DNA of 64,000 nucleotides from positions 28,362-92,361 of the forward strand of contig NZ_JAPRAQ010000031.1 of NCBI RefSeq assembly GCF_029989365.1, written 5' to 3'. How positions within the stretch are numbered: the first letter of the stretch is position 1; every line of letters starts with the position of its first letter. The stretch comes from Bradyrhizobium sp. Arg816. Lineage in GTDB: Bacteria; Pseudomonadota; Alphaproteobacteria; Rhizobiales; Xanthobacteraceae. A model generated the notes under the pieces. That model was given only the letters and a program-made list of their open reading frames with translations, did not search any database and had not been told where the DNA came from. The translations under genes and the position numbers were made by a program. Below, in pieces: positions 16,600-25,321 of this stretch.

Positions 16600-16674
16600 T
16601 TTCGTTTTCCGGGCCGGTCAATGGTGCGTTGCGCAATGCACGCTCACACCGTCCGCAACATTCAAGTGATCGTC

Positions 16675-17883
16675 ATGACTAACAGCGCAGCGCCGCACTT
16701 GCTCCCCGTTTTCGCCAGGTCCGACCTCGGTTTCGAGCGCGGCGAAGGCTGCTGGCTGATTGCGACCAACGGCGATCGCTATCTCGATTTCACCTCGGGC
16801 GTGGCGGTGAATGCGCTCGGCCATGCTCATCCTGCGTTGGTCAAGGCGTTGCAGGAGCAGGCCACCAAACTCTGGCACATGTCGAACCTGTTCCAGAGCC
16901 CGGACGGCGAGAAGCTTGCCGCGCGTCTGTGCAATGAAAGCTTCGCGGACTTCGTGTTCTTCTGCAATTCCGGCGCTGAAGCGCTGGAAGGTGTGATCAA
17001 GCTGGTCCGCCATCATCACTTCTCAAAGGGGCATCCGGAACGTTACCGCATCATCACCTTCGAAGGCGCCTTCCACGGCCGCACGCTGGCAACGCTCGCC
17101 GCGACCGGTTCGGCAAAATATCTCGAGGGGTTCGGCCCGCCGATGGACGGCTTCGACCAGGTCCCGCATGGTGATATCGAAGCCGTCAAGAAGGCGATCG
17201 GTCCGCAGACCGCCGGCATCCTGATTGAGCCGATCCAGGGCGAGGGCGGCGTGCGTTCGGCAACGCCCGCCTTCCTGAGGGCGTTGCGCCAGCTCTGCGA
17301 CGAGAAGGGTCTGCTGCTCGCGTTCGACGAGGTGCAGACCGGCATGGGCCGCACCGGCGATCTGTTCGCGCATCGCCGCACCGGCGTCACGCCTGACGTG
17401 ATGTCGCTGGCCAAGGCGCTTGGCGGCGGCTTCCCGATCGGCGCGGTGCTGGCGACCGCGGACGCGGCTGCCGGCATGGGGCCCGGCTCGCACGGCTCGA
17501 CCTTCGGCGGCAATCCGCTCGCGATCTCGGCTGCCAACGCCGTGCTCGACGTCATGCTCAAGCCCGGCTTCTTCGATCACGTGCAGAAGATGTCGCTGCT
17601 GCTCAAGCAGAAGCTCGCCTCCGTGATCGATCGTTATCCTGACATCGTCAGCGAAGTGCGCGGCGAAGGCCTTCTGATCGGCATCAAGGCCGTGGTGCCG
17701 TCAGGCGATCTCGGCGCGGCGCTGCGCAACGAGAAATTGCTCACGGTCGGCGCCGGCGACAATGTCGTGCGCTTCCTGCCGCCCTTGATCGTCACCGAAG
17801 CCGAAATCGAGGACAGCGTCGGTCGGCTCGAACGCGCCTGCGCCGCGATCTCGTCCAGTCAGACCAAGCGGGCGGCAAGCTGA
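16675..17883 (+). CDS. argD: Acetylornithine aminotransferase ArgD
   Basis: This class III PLP aminotransferase of 402 residues converts N-acetylglutamate semialdehyde to N-acetylornithine in arginine synthesis. It may also act on succinyldiaminopimelate. PLP-binding features are FCNSGAEALEG (97-107), the Asp in LLLAFDEVQTGMGRTG (214-229) and the Schiff-base Lys247 in MSLAKALGGG. The ATG at 16675 begins the conserved N-terminus; the longer open frame reads into the leader hairpin. The stop overlaps the argF start, giving an argDF operon. Confidence 0.93.
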   Translation: MTNSAAPHLLPVFARSDLGFERGEGCWLIATNGDRYLDFTSGVAVNALGHAHPALVKALQEQATKLWHMSNLFQSPDGEKLAARLCNESFADFVFFCNSGAEALEGVIKLVRHHHFSKGHPERYRIITFEGAFHGRTLATLAATGSAKYLEGFGPPMDGFDQVPHGDIEAVKKAIGPQTAGILIEPIQGEGGVRSATPAFLRALRQLCDEKGLLLAFDEVQTGMGRTGDLFAHRRTGVTPDVMSLAKALGGGFPIGAVLATADAAAGMGPGSHGSTFGGNPLAISAANAVLDVMLKPGFFDHVQKMSLLLKQKLASVIDRYPDIVSEVRGEGLLIGIKAVVPSGDLGAALRNEKLLTVGAGDNVVRFLPPLIVTEAEIEDSVGRLERACAAISSSQTKRAAS

Positions 17884-18806
17884 TGAGCAAGTCCCCGAAG
17901 CACTTTCTGGATATCAACGAGCTCCCGCTGTCGGAGCTCAAGAGCATGCTCGCGGCCTCCTCCGCCATGAAGGCGAAGCAGAAAGCGCACCAGCCGGTGA
18001 AGCCGCTGGAAGGCAAGACGCTGGCGATGATCTTCGAGCGTCCCTCCACCCGCACCCGCGTCTCGTTCGACGTCGCCATGCGCCAGCTCGGTGGCGAGCC
18101 CATCATGCTGACCGGCGCCGAGATGCAGCTCGGCCGCGGCGAGACCATCGCCGACACGGCGCGCGTGCTGTCGCGCTATGTCGACGCCATCATGATCCGC
18201 ATCCTCAATCACGAGGCCCTGCTGGAGCTGGCGGAATATGCGACGGTGCCCGTCATCAACGGCCTGACGCGGCGCTCGCACCCTTGCCAGGTGATGGCCG
18301 ACCTCATGACCTACGAAGAGCATCGCGGCCCGATCGAGGGCAGGACGGTGGCCTGGACCGGCGACGACAACAATGTGCTGGCGTCCTGGGCGCATGCCGC
18401 CGAGCGTTTCAAGTTCAAGCTCAATGTCGCGACGCCGCCGGAGCTTGCGCCGAAAAAGGTGATGCGGGACTTCATCAAGGCCACCGGCGCGCCGATCGTG
18501 CTCGGCACCGATCCCGAGGCCGCCGTGAAGGGCGCCGACTGCGTCGTCACCGACACCTGGGTGTCGATGGGCGACAAGGAGGGCGAGCACCGTCACAACG
18601 TGCTCAAGCCCTATCAGGTCAATGCGAAGCTGATGTCGCTGGCCAGGCCCGATGCGCTGTTCATGCATTGCCTGCCCGCCCATCGCGGCGAGGAAGTCAC
18701 GGACGAGGTGATCGACGGCCCGCAATCGGTCGTGTTCGACGAGGCCGAAAACCGCCTGCATGCGCAGAAGGGCATTCTGGCCTGGTGCTTTGACGCGGTG
18801 AAGTAA
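17883..18806 (+). CDS. argF: Ornithine carbamoyltransferase ArgF
   Basis: This anabolic OTCase of 307 residues makes citrulline from ornithine and carbamoyl phosphate. The carbamoyl phosphate motif FERPSTRTRVSF lies near residue 52, HPCQVMADL near 135, and the ornithine-binding HCLPAHRGEE near 261. The ATG shares a base with the argD stop (TGATG). The order argD-argF-hslO is familiar in alphaproteobacteria. Confidence 0.97.
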   Translation: MSKSPKHFLDINELPLSELKSMLAASSAMKAKQKAHQPVKPLEGKTLAMIFERPSTRTRVSFDVAMRQLGGEPIMLTGAEMQLGRGETIADTARVLSRYVDAIMIRILNHEALLELAEYATVPVINGLTRRSHPCQVMADLMTYEEHRGPIEGRTVAWTGDDNNVLASWAHAAERFKFKLNVATPPELAPKKVMRDFIKATGAPIVLGTDPEAAVKGADCVVTDTWVSMGDKEGEHRHNVLKPYQVNAKLMSLARPDALFMHCLPAHRGEEVTDEVIDGPQSVVFDEAENRLHAQKGILAWCFDAVK

Positions 18807-18814
18807 TCTCACTT

Positions 18815-18900
18815 GTAGCCCGGATGGAGCGCAGCGAAATCCGGGTTTGTGTCCGCAGTTGGAGTGGTCCCGGATTGCGCTACGCTCCATCCGGGCTACG
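18815..18900. repeat. Palindromic repeat, GTAGCCCGGATG family
   Basis: GTAGCCCGGATGGAGCG at the left end pairs with its complement at the right end, ending in CATCCGGGCTAC. A short 36-bp copy lies at 52668. It sits 9 bases after argF and may serve as its terminator or mRNA-protecting structure. Confidence 0.7.
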
Positions 18901-19062
18901 CGGGCTATCGCGTAATCCTGTGGCTATGGGTCCCGTATCAGCGCTTCGCGCGCCCCGGGACGACATCGAATTTGCAGGATCCTGTGCGATCATAAGTGCA
19001 TCCGGAACACACCACCCTTGCGCCCTCTTCCATTTTCCTCCATCGACCCCAGATAAAGCGCC

Positions 19063-20070
19063 ATGGTTTCCCAATCCCCTGACATGAATACCGGGCCTGA
19101 AGGCCCGGTTCGCGCGCCATCAGCGGTTCCCATCGATGACGCCGTGCTGCCTTACGAGGTCGACGCGCTCGACGTGCGTGGCCGCCTGGTGCGGCTTGGT
19201 CCCGCGCTCGACGAGATCCTGACCAAGCACGATTATCCCGCTGCCGTGGGCAAGCTGCTCGGCGAGGCCATCGTACTGACGACGCTGCTCGGCTCGGCGC
19301 TGAAGTTCGAGGGCCGCTTCATTCTCCAGGCCCAGACCGACGGTCCGGTGTCGTTCCTGGTCGTCGACTACATGGCGCCGGATCGCCTGCGCGCCTATGC
19401 GCGCTACGATGCCGAGCGCCTCGGCGAGATAAAAGATTCCGGCACGCTCCTCGGTAACGGTCATCTCGCCATGACCATCGACCAGGGTCCCGACATGAGC
19501 CGCTACCAGGGTCTGGTCGCGCTCGACGGCGGTAGCCTGGAAGATGCCGCCCACGAATATTTCCTGCGCTCCGAGCAGATCCCGACGCGCGTGCGTCTCG
19601 CGGTCGGCGAGGAGTGGCGCTCGAACGACGGCGGCAAGCATCGCTGGCGCGCCGGCGGCATGCTGATGCAGTTCCTGCCGAAGGCGCCCGAGCGCGCGCG
19701 GCAGGCCGATTTGCATCCCGGCGATGCGCCCGAAGGCGCGGAGGTGCATGCTGTCGCCGAAGACGACGCCTGGGTCGAGGCGCGTTCGCTGGTCGAGACC
19801 GTCGAAGACGTCGAGCTGATCGACCCCGAGCTCTCCGGCGAACGACTGCTGTTCCGCCTGTTCCACGAGCGCGGCGTGCGCGTGTTCAATCCGCTGGTCC
19901 TGAAGGCGCAATGCTCCTGCTCGCGCGATGCGGTTGGCGCGATGCTGAAGAGCTTCTCGCCCGACGACCGCGCCGCCATGGTCAAGGACGACAAGGTCGT
20001 GGTGACCTGCGAGTTCTGCTCGTCGGTGTACCAGTTCACGCCGCCCGAGGCGGGCGTCGAGGGTGCGTAG
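19063..20070 (+). CDS. hslO: Hsp33 redox-regulated chaperone
   Basis: This cytoplasmic holdase of 335 residues is activated by oxidation. The C-terminal zinc-binding cysteines are present as CSCS (residues about 285-288) and CEFC (about 318-321). The N-terminal domain carries the typical LLGEAIVLTTLLGSALKFEGRF. Length is slightly above the bacterial average because of an N-terminal extension of about 25 residues. The ATG at 19063 is used; an ATG seven codons later is possible. It follows argF across a repeat. Confidence 0.95.
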   Translation: MVSQSPDMNTGPEGPVRAPSAVPIDDAVLPYEVDALDVRGRLVRLGPALDEILTKHDYPAAVGKLLGEAIVLTTLLGSALKFEGRFILQAQTDGPVSFLVVDYMAPDRLRAYARYDAERLGEIKDSGTLLGNGHLAMTIDQGPDMSRYQGLVALDGGSLEDAAHEYFLRSEQIPTRVRLAVGEEWRSNDGGKHRWRAGGMLMQFLPKAPERARQADLHPGDAPEGAEVHAVAEDDAWVEARSLVETVEDVELIDPELSGERLLFRLFHERGVRVFNPLVLKAQCSCSRDAVGAMLKSFSPDDRAAMVKDDKVVVTCEFCSSVYQFTPPEAGVEGA

Positions 20071-20110
20071 GCATCGCATCCTTCGTCATTGCGAGCCACA
20101 CACTTGGTGT

Positions 20111-20210
20111 CGTCGCCCGGCTTGACCGGGCGATCCAGTACTCCGAGACGGCAGTGATTGAGCCGAGAGGCTGCGGCGTACTGGATGCCCCGCCTTCGCG
20201 GGGCATGACG
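20111..20210. repeat. Palindromic repeat, GTCAT-ended family (copy 2)
   Basis: This 100-bp element holds a left hairpin CGCCCGG..CCGGGCG, then GATCCAGTACTCC, and a right half GTACTGGATGCCCCGCCTTCG ending GGGGCATGACG. The spacing and central words match the copy at 1631. It lies between the convergent ends of hslO and apaG. Confidence 0.7.
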
Positions 20211-20241
20211 GCTGCAAGTGTTGCGACGATCTCGGCGCGCC

Positions 20242-20634
20242 CTAGTTCAACACCCGCTTGTTGTCCGGGCTGTCCAGCGAGAACGTCGGCACGTCGATCT
20301 CGAAGCGTTCGCCGCTTTCGCTGACCATCTGGTAGCGGCCGGTCATGAAACCCGAGGCGGTCGCGAGCGGCACGCCGGAGGTGTACTCGAAGCGCTCGCC
20401 GGGAGCCAGGGTCGGCTGCTCGCCGACGACGCCCTCGCCCCTGACCTCCTGCTGGCGGCCGGTGGCGTCGGTGATGATCCAGTGTCGCGTCTTCAGCTGC
20501 ACGGTTTCGTCGCCGGAATTGGTGATGACGATGGTGTAGGACCAGAAATAGCGGGAGCGGTCGGCCGACGACTGCTCCGGAACAAAGTTCGGCTCGACGG
20601 TCACTTCGATCTGGCGGGTCACGGCGCGATACAT
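20242..20634 (-). CDS. apaG: Co2+/Mg2+ efflux-associated protein ApaG
   Basis: This 130-residue single-domain protein has the fibronectin-III-like ApaG fold. Family words are FWSYTIVITNSGDETVQL, the GEGVVGEQPTLAPGERFEYTSG region and MTGRYQMV. ApaG is linked to divalent cation tolerance and binds nucleotides, but its biochemical role remains vague. The start MYRAVTRQIEV at 20634 matches family N-termini; Met codons at 20643 and 20646 are alternatives and no clear ribosome binding site decides between them. Confidence 0.9.
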   Translation of the reverse strand: MYRAVTRQIEVTVEPNFVPEQSSADRSRYFWSYTIVITNSGDETVQLKTRHWIITDATGRQQEVRGEGVVGEQPTLAPGERFEYTSGVPLATASGFMTGRYQMVSESGERFEIDVPTFSLDSPDNKRVLN

Positions 20635-20815
20635 GGCTGCCATCATAACGAAAACCCGGCCGGGAACCAACGGCCGCAGGCGGTTTTGGCGACATCGTGC
20701 CGCCAGAATTACCGAGGAAGTAGATCCCAATGTGATCCGGCCGCTTTGCGAGACGACGGCCGGACCTGTACACTCCTTGATACGTCGCGATTTGCGGAAG
20801 GGTTTCGAACCCCCG

Positions 20816-22081
20816 ATGACCATTGCCGACCAAGTGACGGGATCGACGATCGCGGGAACCGGCAAGCCTGCGGAGGCCAGACCTGCGGAGGCGAAGCCGC
20901 GCTCCGCCGCGCCGGCCATCACGCTGCCCGCCATCGGCGAGCGCGAGCTCCGGCTCGACCTGTTCCGCGGGCTCGCGCTGTGGCTGATCTTCGTCGACCA
21001 TCTGCCGCCGAGCCTTTTGACCTGGTTCACGATCCGCAATTACGGCTTCAGCGACGCTACCGAGATCTTCATCTTCATCTCCGGCTATACTGCGGCGTTC
21101 GTCTACGGTCGTGCCATGCTCGAAAGCGGCTTCGTCGTCGCCACCGCGCGCATCCTGCGGCGCGTCTGGCAGATCTATGTCGCCCACGTCTTTCTGTTCA
21201 CGATCTTCCTCGCCGAAATCTCCTACGTTGCGACCAGGTTCGAGAACCCGCTCTACACCGAAGAGATGGGCATCATGGATTTCCTCAAGCAGCCGGACGT
21301 CACGATTGTGCAGGCGCTGCTGCTGCGCTTTCGTCCGGTCAACATGGACGTGCTGCCGCTCTATATCGTGCTGATGCTGGCGCTGCCCTTGATCTTGTGG
21401 CTGATGAAATGGCGGCCCGACGTGACGCTCGGCCTCTCGGTCGTGCTCTACGCGGTGACCTGGGAATACGACCTCTATCTGTCGGCCTATCCGAACGGCT
21501 TCTGGGCGTTCAATCCCTTCGCCTGGCAATTGCTTTTCGTCTTCGGTGCATGGTGTGCGCTCGGAGGTGCGCGACGCATGTCGCGCATCCTGGCGTCCCG
21601 CGTCACGATGTGGATCTCGATCGCCTATCTGGTCGCGGCGTTCTACGTGACGCTGACCTGGTATGTGCCGCAGCTCTCCCACTTCATGCCGAAGCGGCTC
21701 GAGCAGTGGATGTATCCGATCGACAAGGCCGATCTCGACGTGCTGCGCTTCACGCATTTCCTGGCGTTCGCCGCACTCACCGTTCGCTTCCTGCCCCGGG
21801 AATGGCCGGGCCTGAAATCGCCCTGGCTGCGGCCGCTGATCCTCTGCGGCCAGCATTCCCTGGAGATCTTCTGTCTCGGCGTCTTCCTCGCCTTCGCCGG
21901 CCATTTCATCCTGGCCGAAGTCTCCGGCGGCGCAGCCATGCATGCGCTGATTAGTCTCTCCGGAATCCTGATCATGTGGGGCGTTGCCTGGGTGATTTCG
22001 TGGTACAAGCGCGTGGCTGACAAGAGCGGTGCGAAAACCAAAAACGCCGTCGGCAACGCCGATCTGGCGGGAGGGGGCTGA
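20816..22081 (+). CDS. opgC: OpgC-type membrane acyltransferase
   Basis: This 421-residue polytopic protein has about ten hydrophobic helices and a Pro/Ala-rich cytoplasmic N-terminus of 40 residues. ERELRLDLFRGLALWLIFVDH at the start of the first helix is the signature of OpgC, which transfers succinyl or similar groups to osmoregulated periplasmic glucans. The final helix ends in a basic tail. The ATG at 20816 is preceded by GGAAGGG. The stop overlaps the next gene (TGATG). Two secreted SGNH hydrolases follow, so this trio probably modifies an extracytoplasmic glycan. Confidence 0.88.
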   Translation: MTIADQVTGSTIAGTGKPAEARPAEAKPRSAAPAITLPAIGERELRLDLFRGLALWLIFVDHLPPSLLTWFTIRNYGFSDATEIFIFISGYTAAFVYGRAMLESGFVVATARILRRVWQIYVAHVFLFTIFLAEISYVATRFENPLYTEEMGIMDFLKQPDVTIVQALLLRFRPVNMDVLPLYIVLMLALPLILWLMKWRPDVTLGLSVVLYAVTWEYDLYLSAYPNGFWAFNPFAWQLLFVFGAWCALGGARRMSRILASRVTMWISIAYLVAAFYVTLTWYVPQLSHFMPKRLEQWMYPIDKADLDVLRFTHFLAFAALTVRFLPREWPGLKSPWLRPLILCGQHSLEIFCLGVFLAFAGHFILAEVSGGAAMHALISLSGILIMWGVAWVISWYKRVADKSGAKTKNAVGNADLAGGG

Positions 22082-22860
22082 TGAAGGCGAAGGTTCTCCT
22101 GAGCCTGGTCCTGCTGTGCGGTAACCTCGCCGCGCCCCTGGCGCGCGCGGGCGATGCTGCGTCGACTGCTCCGGCCGCACCCCCGGCCTGCGAATTGCCA
22201 TCCTATCTGCTCACCACTGAAAGCCAGCTTCCCAGGGTCGCCGACGCCATCAAGGCCGGCAAACCGCTGGAAATCCTGGTCATAGGCAGCCGTTCGACCA
22301 CGATTCCGGCCTCGGAGGACAGCTCCTATCCGGCGCGCATGCAGGCCATTTTGAAGGACAGGCTGCTGCCGTCGGAGGCCGTGCATGTCTCCGTAGAAAT
22401 ACAGAGCAAGAAGACGGCCGAGGAAGCGGCCACCACCTTCGTTAAGCTGATGGAAGCAAAAAGGCCTACTTTGGTCATCTGGCAGACCGGGACTGTCGAT
22501 GCTATCCGAGCGATTGATCCCGATGATTTTCGCGGGGCGGTGACCGGAGGGGTTTCCGCGTTGCAAAAAGCAGGGGCTGACGTCGTCTTGATGAACTTGC
22601 AGTACAGCCCACGTACCGAAACCATGATCTCGGTGCCGCCCTATCTCGACAATATGCGGGTGGTGGCGCAGGAGCATGACATCCCGCTGTTCGACCGTTT
22701 CGCGATCATGCGGCAGTGGAATGATCAGGGTCAGTTCGACCTGTTCAGCCCGTCCCGCGGGCCAGAGCTGGCGAAACAGGTCCATGATTGCCTTGGCCGG
22801 GCGTTGGCACAGTTCGTGATCGACGCAGCCCATCTGGGGCCGGCTGAGCAGCAAAATTGA
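22081..22860 (+). CDS. Secreted SGNH-fold protein lacking the catalytic His motif
   Basis: This 259-residue protein has a signal peptide (about 1-23). It is a divergent paralogue of the next gene, with matching blocks ILVIGSRSTT (block I, with GSRS in place of GSSS), VIWQTGTVDAIR (block III) and LMNLQYSP. The block V DxxH that supplies Asp and His in SGNH hydrolases is not found; the matching region reads DLFSPSRGPELAKQVHD. It may therefore be a binding or partner subunit. It is translationally coupled to opgC. Confidence 0.75.
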   Translation: MKAKVLLSLVLLCGNLAAPLARAGDAASTAPAAPPACELPSYLLTTESQLPRVADAIKAGKPLEILVIGSRSTTIPASEDSSYPARMQAILKDRLLPSEAVHVSVEIQSKKTAEEAATTFVKLMEAKRPTLVIWQTGTVDAIRAIDPDDFRGAVTGGVSALQKAGADVVLMNLQYSPRTETMISVPPYLDNMRVVAQEHDIPLFDRFAIMRQWNDQGQFDLFSPSRGPELAKQVHDCLGRALAQFVIDAAHLGPAEQQN

Positions 22861-22872
22861 GGTCTAGCGTTA

Positions 22873-23862
22873 ATGAGTTCTCTCCGCCCTTTTTGCCTGA
22901 CGGCGTGGCTGGCTGCCCCCGCGGCGGCTCTGCTGTTGCTGACGCCGGTGTCGCTGGCACCGGTGCAGGCGCAGGCCATGCAGGCAACGCCCGCGCCGCA
23001 GCAGGCCGCTAGTCCGGCTCCCGCTTCGCCCTCCCAGACCACCGTCGCCGTGACGTCCCCCGAACAGCGCGGCGTGACCGCGCGCGCCATCGACAAGGTG
23101 AAGCAGGTCGCGAAATCCGCCGGCGACATTTTCAGCCGCGTGCCTTGCCTCGCACCGAAGGGCGGCGCGAAGACGATGGGCTCGCTGCCGCATGTCGCGG
23201 GCAAGCTCGCCGCCGGCAAACCCGTCGCGATCGTTGCGTTCGGCTCGTCGTCGACGGCAGGCTATGGCGCGAGCTCGCCCGATTTCAACTATCCGAACCG
23301 CCTCGCCGCGCAGCTCCGGCGGCAATATCCGAGCGCCGACATCACCGTCATCAATGCGGGCGTCGGCGGCGAGGACGCGCCCGAGATGATGAAGCGCCTC
23401 CAGAAGGAGGTGATCGACGTGCATCCGGATCTCGTGATCTGGCAGGTCGGCACCAATGCGGTGCTGCGCAATCTCGATCCCGGTGACACCGCCAAGATGG
23501 TCGAGGACGGCATCTCCCGCATCCAGGCCGCCGGCGGGGCCGACATCGTGCTGGTCGATCCGCAATACTCGCCGGCCGTGAACCAGCGCAAGGAGAGCGC
23601 CGGCAAGATGGTGCAGCTGCTCGGCAAGGTCGCCGAGCTTCGTCACGTCGGCATCTTCCCCCGCTTCGAGGTGATGCGCGACTGGCACGAGAAGCAATCG
23701 ATCCCGGTCGAGAGTTTCGTGATCGCCGACGGCCTGCACATGAACGATTGGGGCTATGCCTGCTTCGCCCAGCTCCTCGGCGACGACATCATCCGCTCCG
23801 TCGGTCAGATCAAGCTCGGCGTGAATGTGCCGGCTGATGTGCGGACGTATCGGCCGATGTGA
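22873..23862 (+). CDS. Secreted SGNH/GDSL hydrolase
   Basis: This 329-residue protein has a signal peptide (about 1-35) and an Ala/Pro/Gln-rich linker. The SGNH domain carries AFGSSSTAGYGA (block I, catalytic Ser), NAGVGGEDAPEM (block II Gly), WQVGTNAVLRN (block III Asn) and DGLHMNDWG (block V Asp and His). It probably acts as an O-acyl esterase or transferase on a periplasmic glycan. It lies 12 bases after its degenerate paralogue and downstream of opgC, in one operon. Confidence 0.82.
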   Translation: MSSLRPFCLTAWLAAPAAALLLLTPVSLAPVQAQAMQATPAPQQAASPAPASPSQTTVAVTSPEQRGVTARAIDKVKQVAKSAGDIFSRVPCLAPKGGAKTMGSLPHVAGKLAAGKPVAIVAFGSSSTAGYGASSPDFNYPNRLAAQLRRQYPSADITVINAGVGGEDAPEMMKRLQKEVIDVHPDLVIWQVGTNAVLRNLDPGDTAKMVEDGISRIQAAGGADIVLVDPQYSPAVNQRKESAGKMVQLLGKVAELRHVGIFPRFEVMRDWHEKQSIPVESFVIADGLHMNDWGYACFAQLLGDDIIRSVGQIKLGVNVPADVRTYRPM

Positions 23863-23871
23863 GCTTCGCTC

Positions 23872-24030
23872 ACCCTCCCCTGGAGGGGGAGGGTCGCTTC
23901 GCATGCAGCGAAGCGGAATGCGGAGCGGGGCGGGGTGACGGTGCTTCCGCATCGAATACTGCCCGCTTGGAGAGATCACCCCACCCCGCTCGCGCTTCGC
24001 GCGATCGACCCTCCCCCTCCAGGGGAGGGT
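23872..24030. repeat. Palindromic repeat, ACCCTCCCCTGGAGGGGGAGGG family (copy 1)
   Basis: The left end CACCCTCCCCTGGAGGGGG pairs with the right end CCCCCTCCAGGGGAGGGT. The inner part holds smaller inverted repeats. A sister copy is at 44191 and a related one lies inside the ligase gene at 59901. It separates the convergent SGNH and metZ genes. Confidence 0.75.
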
Positions 24031-24037
24031 AAGAGCC

Positions 24038-25234
24038 TCACGCCTTCTCCAGCGCCGCGGTCAGATCCTCGATCAGATCATCCGCATGCTCGAGCCCCGC
24101 CGAGAAGCGGATGAAGCCCTCGCTGATGCCGAGCGCGGCGCGGTCTTCCGGCTTGAGGCGCTGATGCGTCGTGGTCGCCGGATGCGTGACGAGGCTCTTG
24201 GCATCGCCGAGATTGTTCGAGATTTTTGCAAGCTTGAGCTCGTTGAGCACGCGGAACGCGCCCTGCTTGCCGCCCTTGACCTCGAAGCCGACCAGCGTCG
24301 AGCCGCCGCGCATCTGCTTCTTCACGAGAGCTGCCTGCGGATGGTCGGCGCGGCCGGGATAGACCAGGCGCGAAATCTTCGGATGGCTCGCCAGCACGTC
24401 GGCGATGCGTCCCGCCGTCTCGGTCTGCGCACGCACGCGTACGCCGAGCGTCTCCAGGCCCTTGAGCAGGACCCACGCGTTGAACGGCGAGATCGACGGG
24501 CCGGTCTGGCGCATGAAATTGTGGATGTGCTCGGCGATGAACGCTTCCGACGACAGGATGATGCCGCCGAGACAACGGCCCTGGCCGTCGATGTGCTTGG
24601 TCGCGGAATAGACCACGACGTCGGCCCCGAGTGCGAGCGGGCTCTGCCAGATCGGTGTCGCAAACACGTTGTCGACGACGAGCCGCGCGCCGCCGCCGTG
24701 CGCGATCTCGGCAATGCCGGGAATGTCGAGCACGTCGAGCGTCGGATTGGTCGGGCTTTCCAGGAAGAACGTCTTGGTGTTCGGCCTGAGCGCACGCTGC
24801 CACTGGTCGAGATCGGCCCCGTCCACCAGCGTGGTCTCGATGCCGTAGCGCGGCAGCAAGTCCTGGATGACGTAGAGACACGAGCCGAACAGGGCGCGCG
24901 AGGCGACCACGTGATCGCCGGCCTTCAGCGGCGCCAGGATCGCGGTCGTCACCGCGGCCATGCCGGTTGCGGCCGAGCGCGCCGCCTCGGCGCCCTCGAG
25001 CTCGATCATGCGGCGCTCGAACATCGCGATGGTGGGGTTGGAGTAGCGCGAATAGATGAAGCCGGGGTCCTCGCCCTTGAACCGCGCCTCGCACTCCTCG
25101 GCGCTGTTGTAGACATAGCCCTGGGTCAGGAACAGCGCCTCCGACGTCTCGCCATATTGCGAGCGCAGGGTGCCGGAATGAACCAGACGGGTTTCAGGAC
25201 GGTATTGCGTGGTGGACGCCGGGGACTTCGACAT
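24038..25234 (-). CDS. metZ: O-succinylhomoserine sulfhydrylase MetZ
   Basis: This PLP enzyme of the Cys/Met metabolism family, 398 residues, makes homocysteine from O-succinylhomoserine and sulfide. Visible are YSRYSNPT (61-68), GMAAV (91-95) and the PLP Lys213 in YSATKHIDGQG. The ATG at 25234 follows a strong GGAGG ribosome binding site; the longer frame runs into the leader. The leader carries a SAM-II riboswitch, an intrinsic terminator and a sequence able to mask the ribosome binding site, so S-adenosylmethionine represses the gene. Confidence 0.93.
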   Translation of the reverse strand: MSKSPASTTQYRPETRLVHSGTLRSQYGETSEALFLTQGYVYNSAEECEARFKGEDPGFIYSRYSNPTIAMFERRMIELEGAEAARSAATGMAAVTTAILAPLKAGDHVVASRALFGSCLYVIQDLLPRYGIETTLVDGADLDQWQRALRPNTKTFFLESPTNPTLDVLDIPGIAEIAHGGGARLVVDNVFATPIWQSPLALGADVVVYSATKHIDGQGRCLGGIILSSEAFIAEHIHNFMRQTGPSISPFNAWVLLKGLETLGVRVRAQTETAGRIADVLASHPKISRLVYPGRADHPQAALVKKQMRGGSTLVGFEVKGGKQGAFRVLNELKLAKISNNLGDAKSLVTHPATTTHQRLKPEDRAALGISEGFIRFSAGLEHADDLIEDLTAALEKA

Positions 25235-25235
25235 A

Positions 25236-25317
25236 GGACCTCCTCTGCGTGACCATCGAAAATGGTCACAAAAAAACCGGCCTGGATAACTTCCACGGGC
25301 CGGGATCACAGAGGTCC
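25236..25317 (-). promoter_or_regulatory. Anti-Shine-Dalgarno pairing in the metZ leader
   Basis: On the minus strand GGACCTC (complement of 25311-25317), directly after the riboswitch, can pair perfectly with GAGGTCC (complement of 25236-25242), which contains the metZ ribosome binding site. Between them lie the terminator and a second hairpin with an 8-bp stem. This is a plausible translational off state. Confidence 0.5.
25270..25303 (-). terminator. Intrinsic terminator in the metZ leader
   Basis: On the minus strand a CCGGCC/GGCCGG stem, extended by TGGA/TCCA, is followed by seven T. It lies between the SAM-II aptamer and the metZ start, so it can stop transcription before the gene. Confidence 0.75.
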
Positions 25318-25321
25318 CCGG

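Noticed and set aside
16389..16682. A 97-codon open frame between gcrA and argD
   Set aside because: It has no ribosome binding site or family resemblance and runs across the predicted promoter and hairpin of argD.
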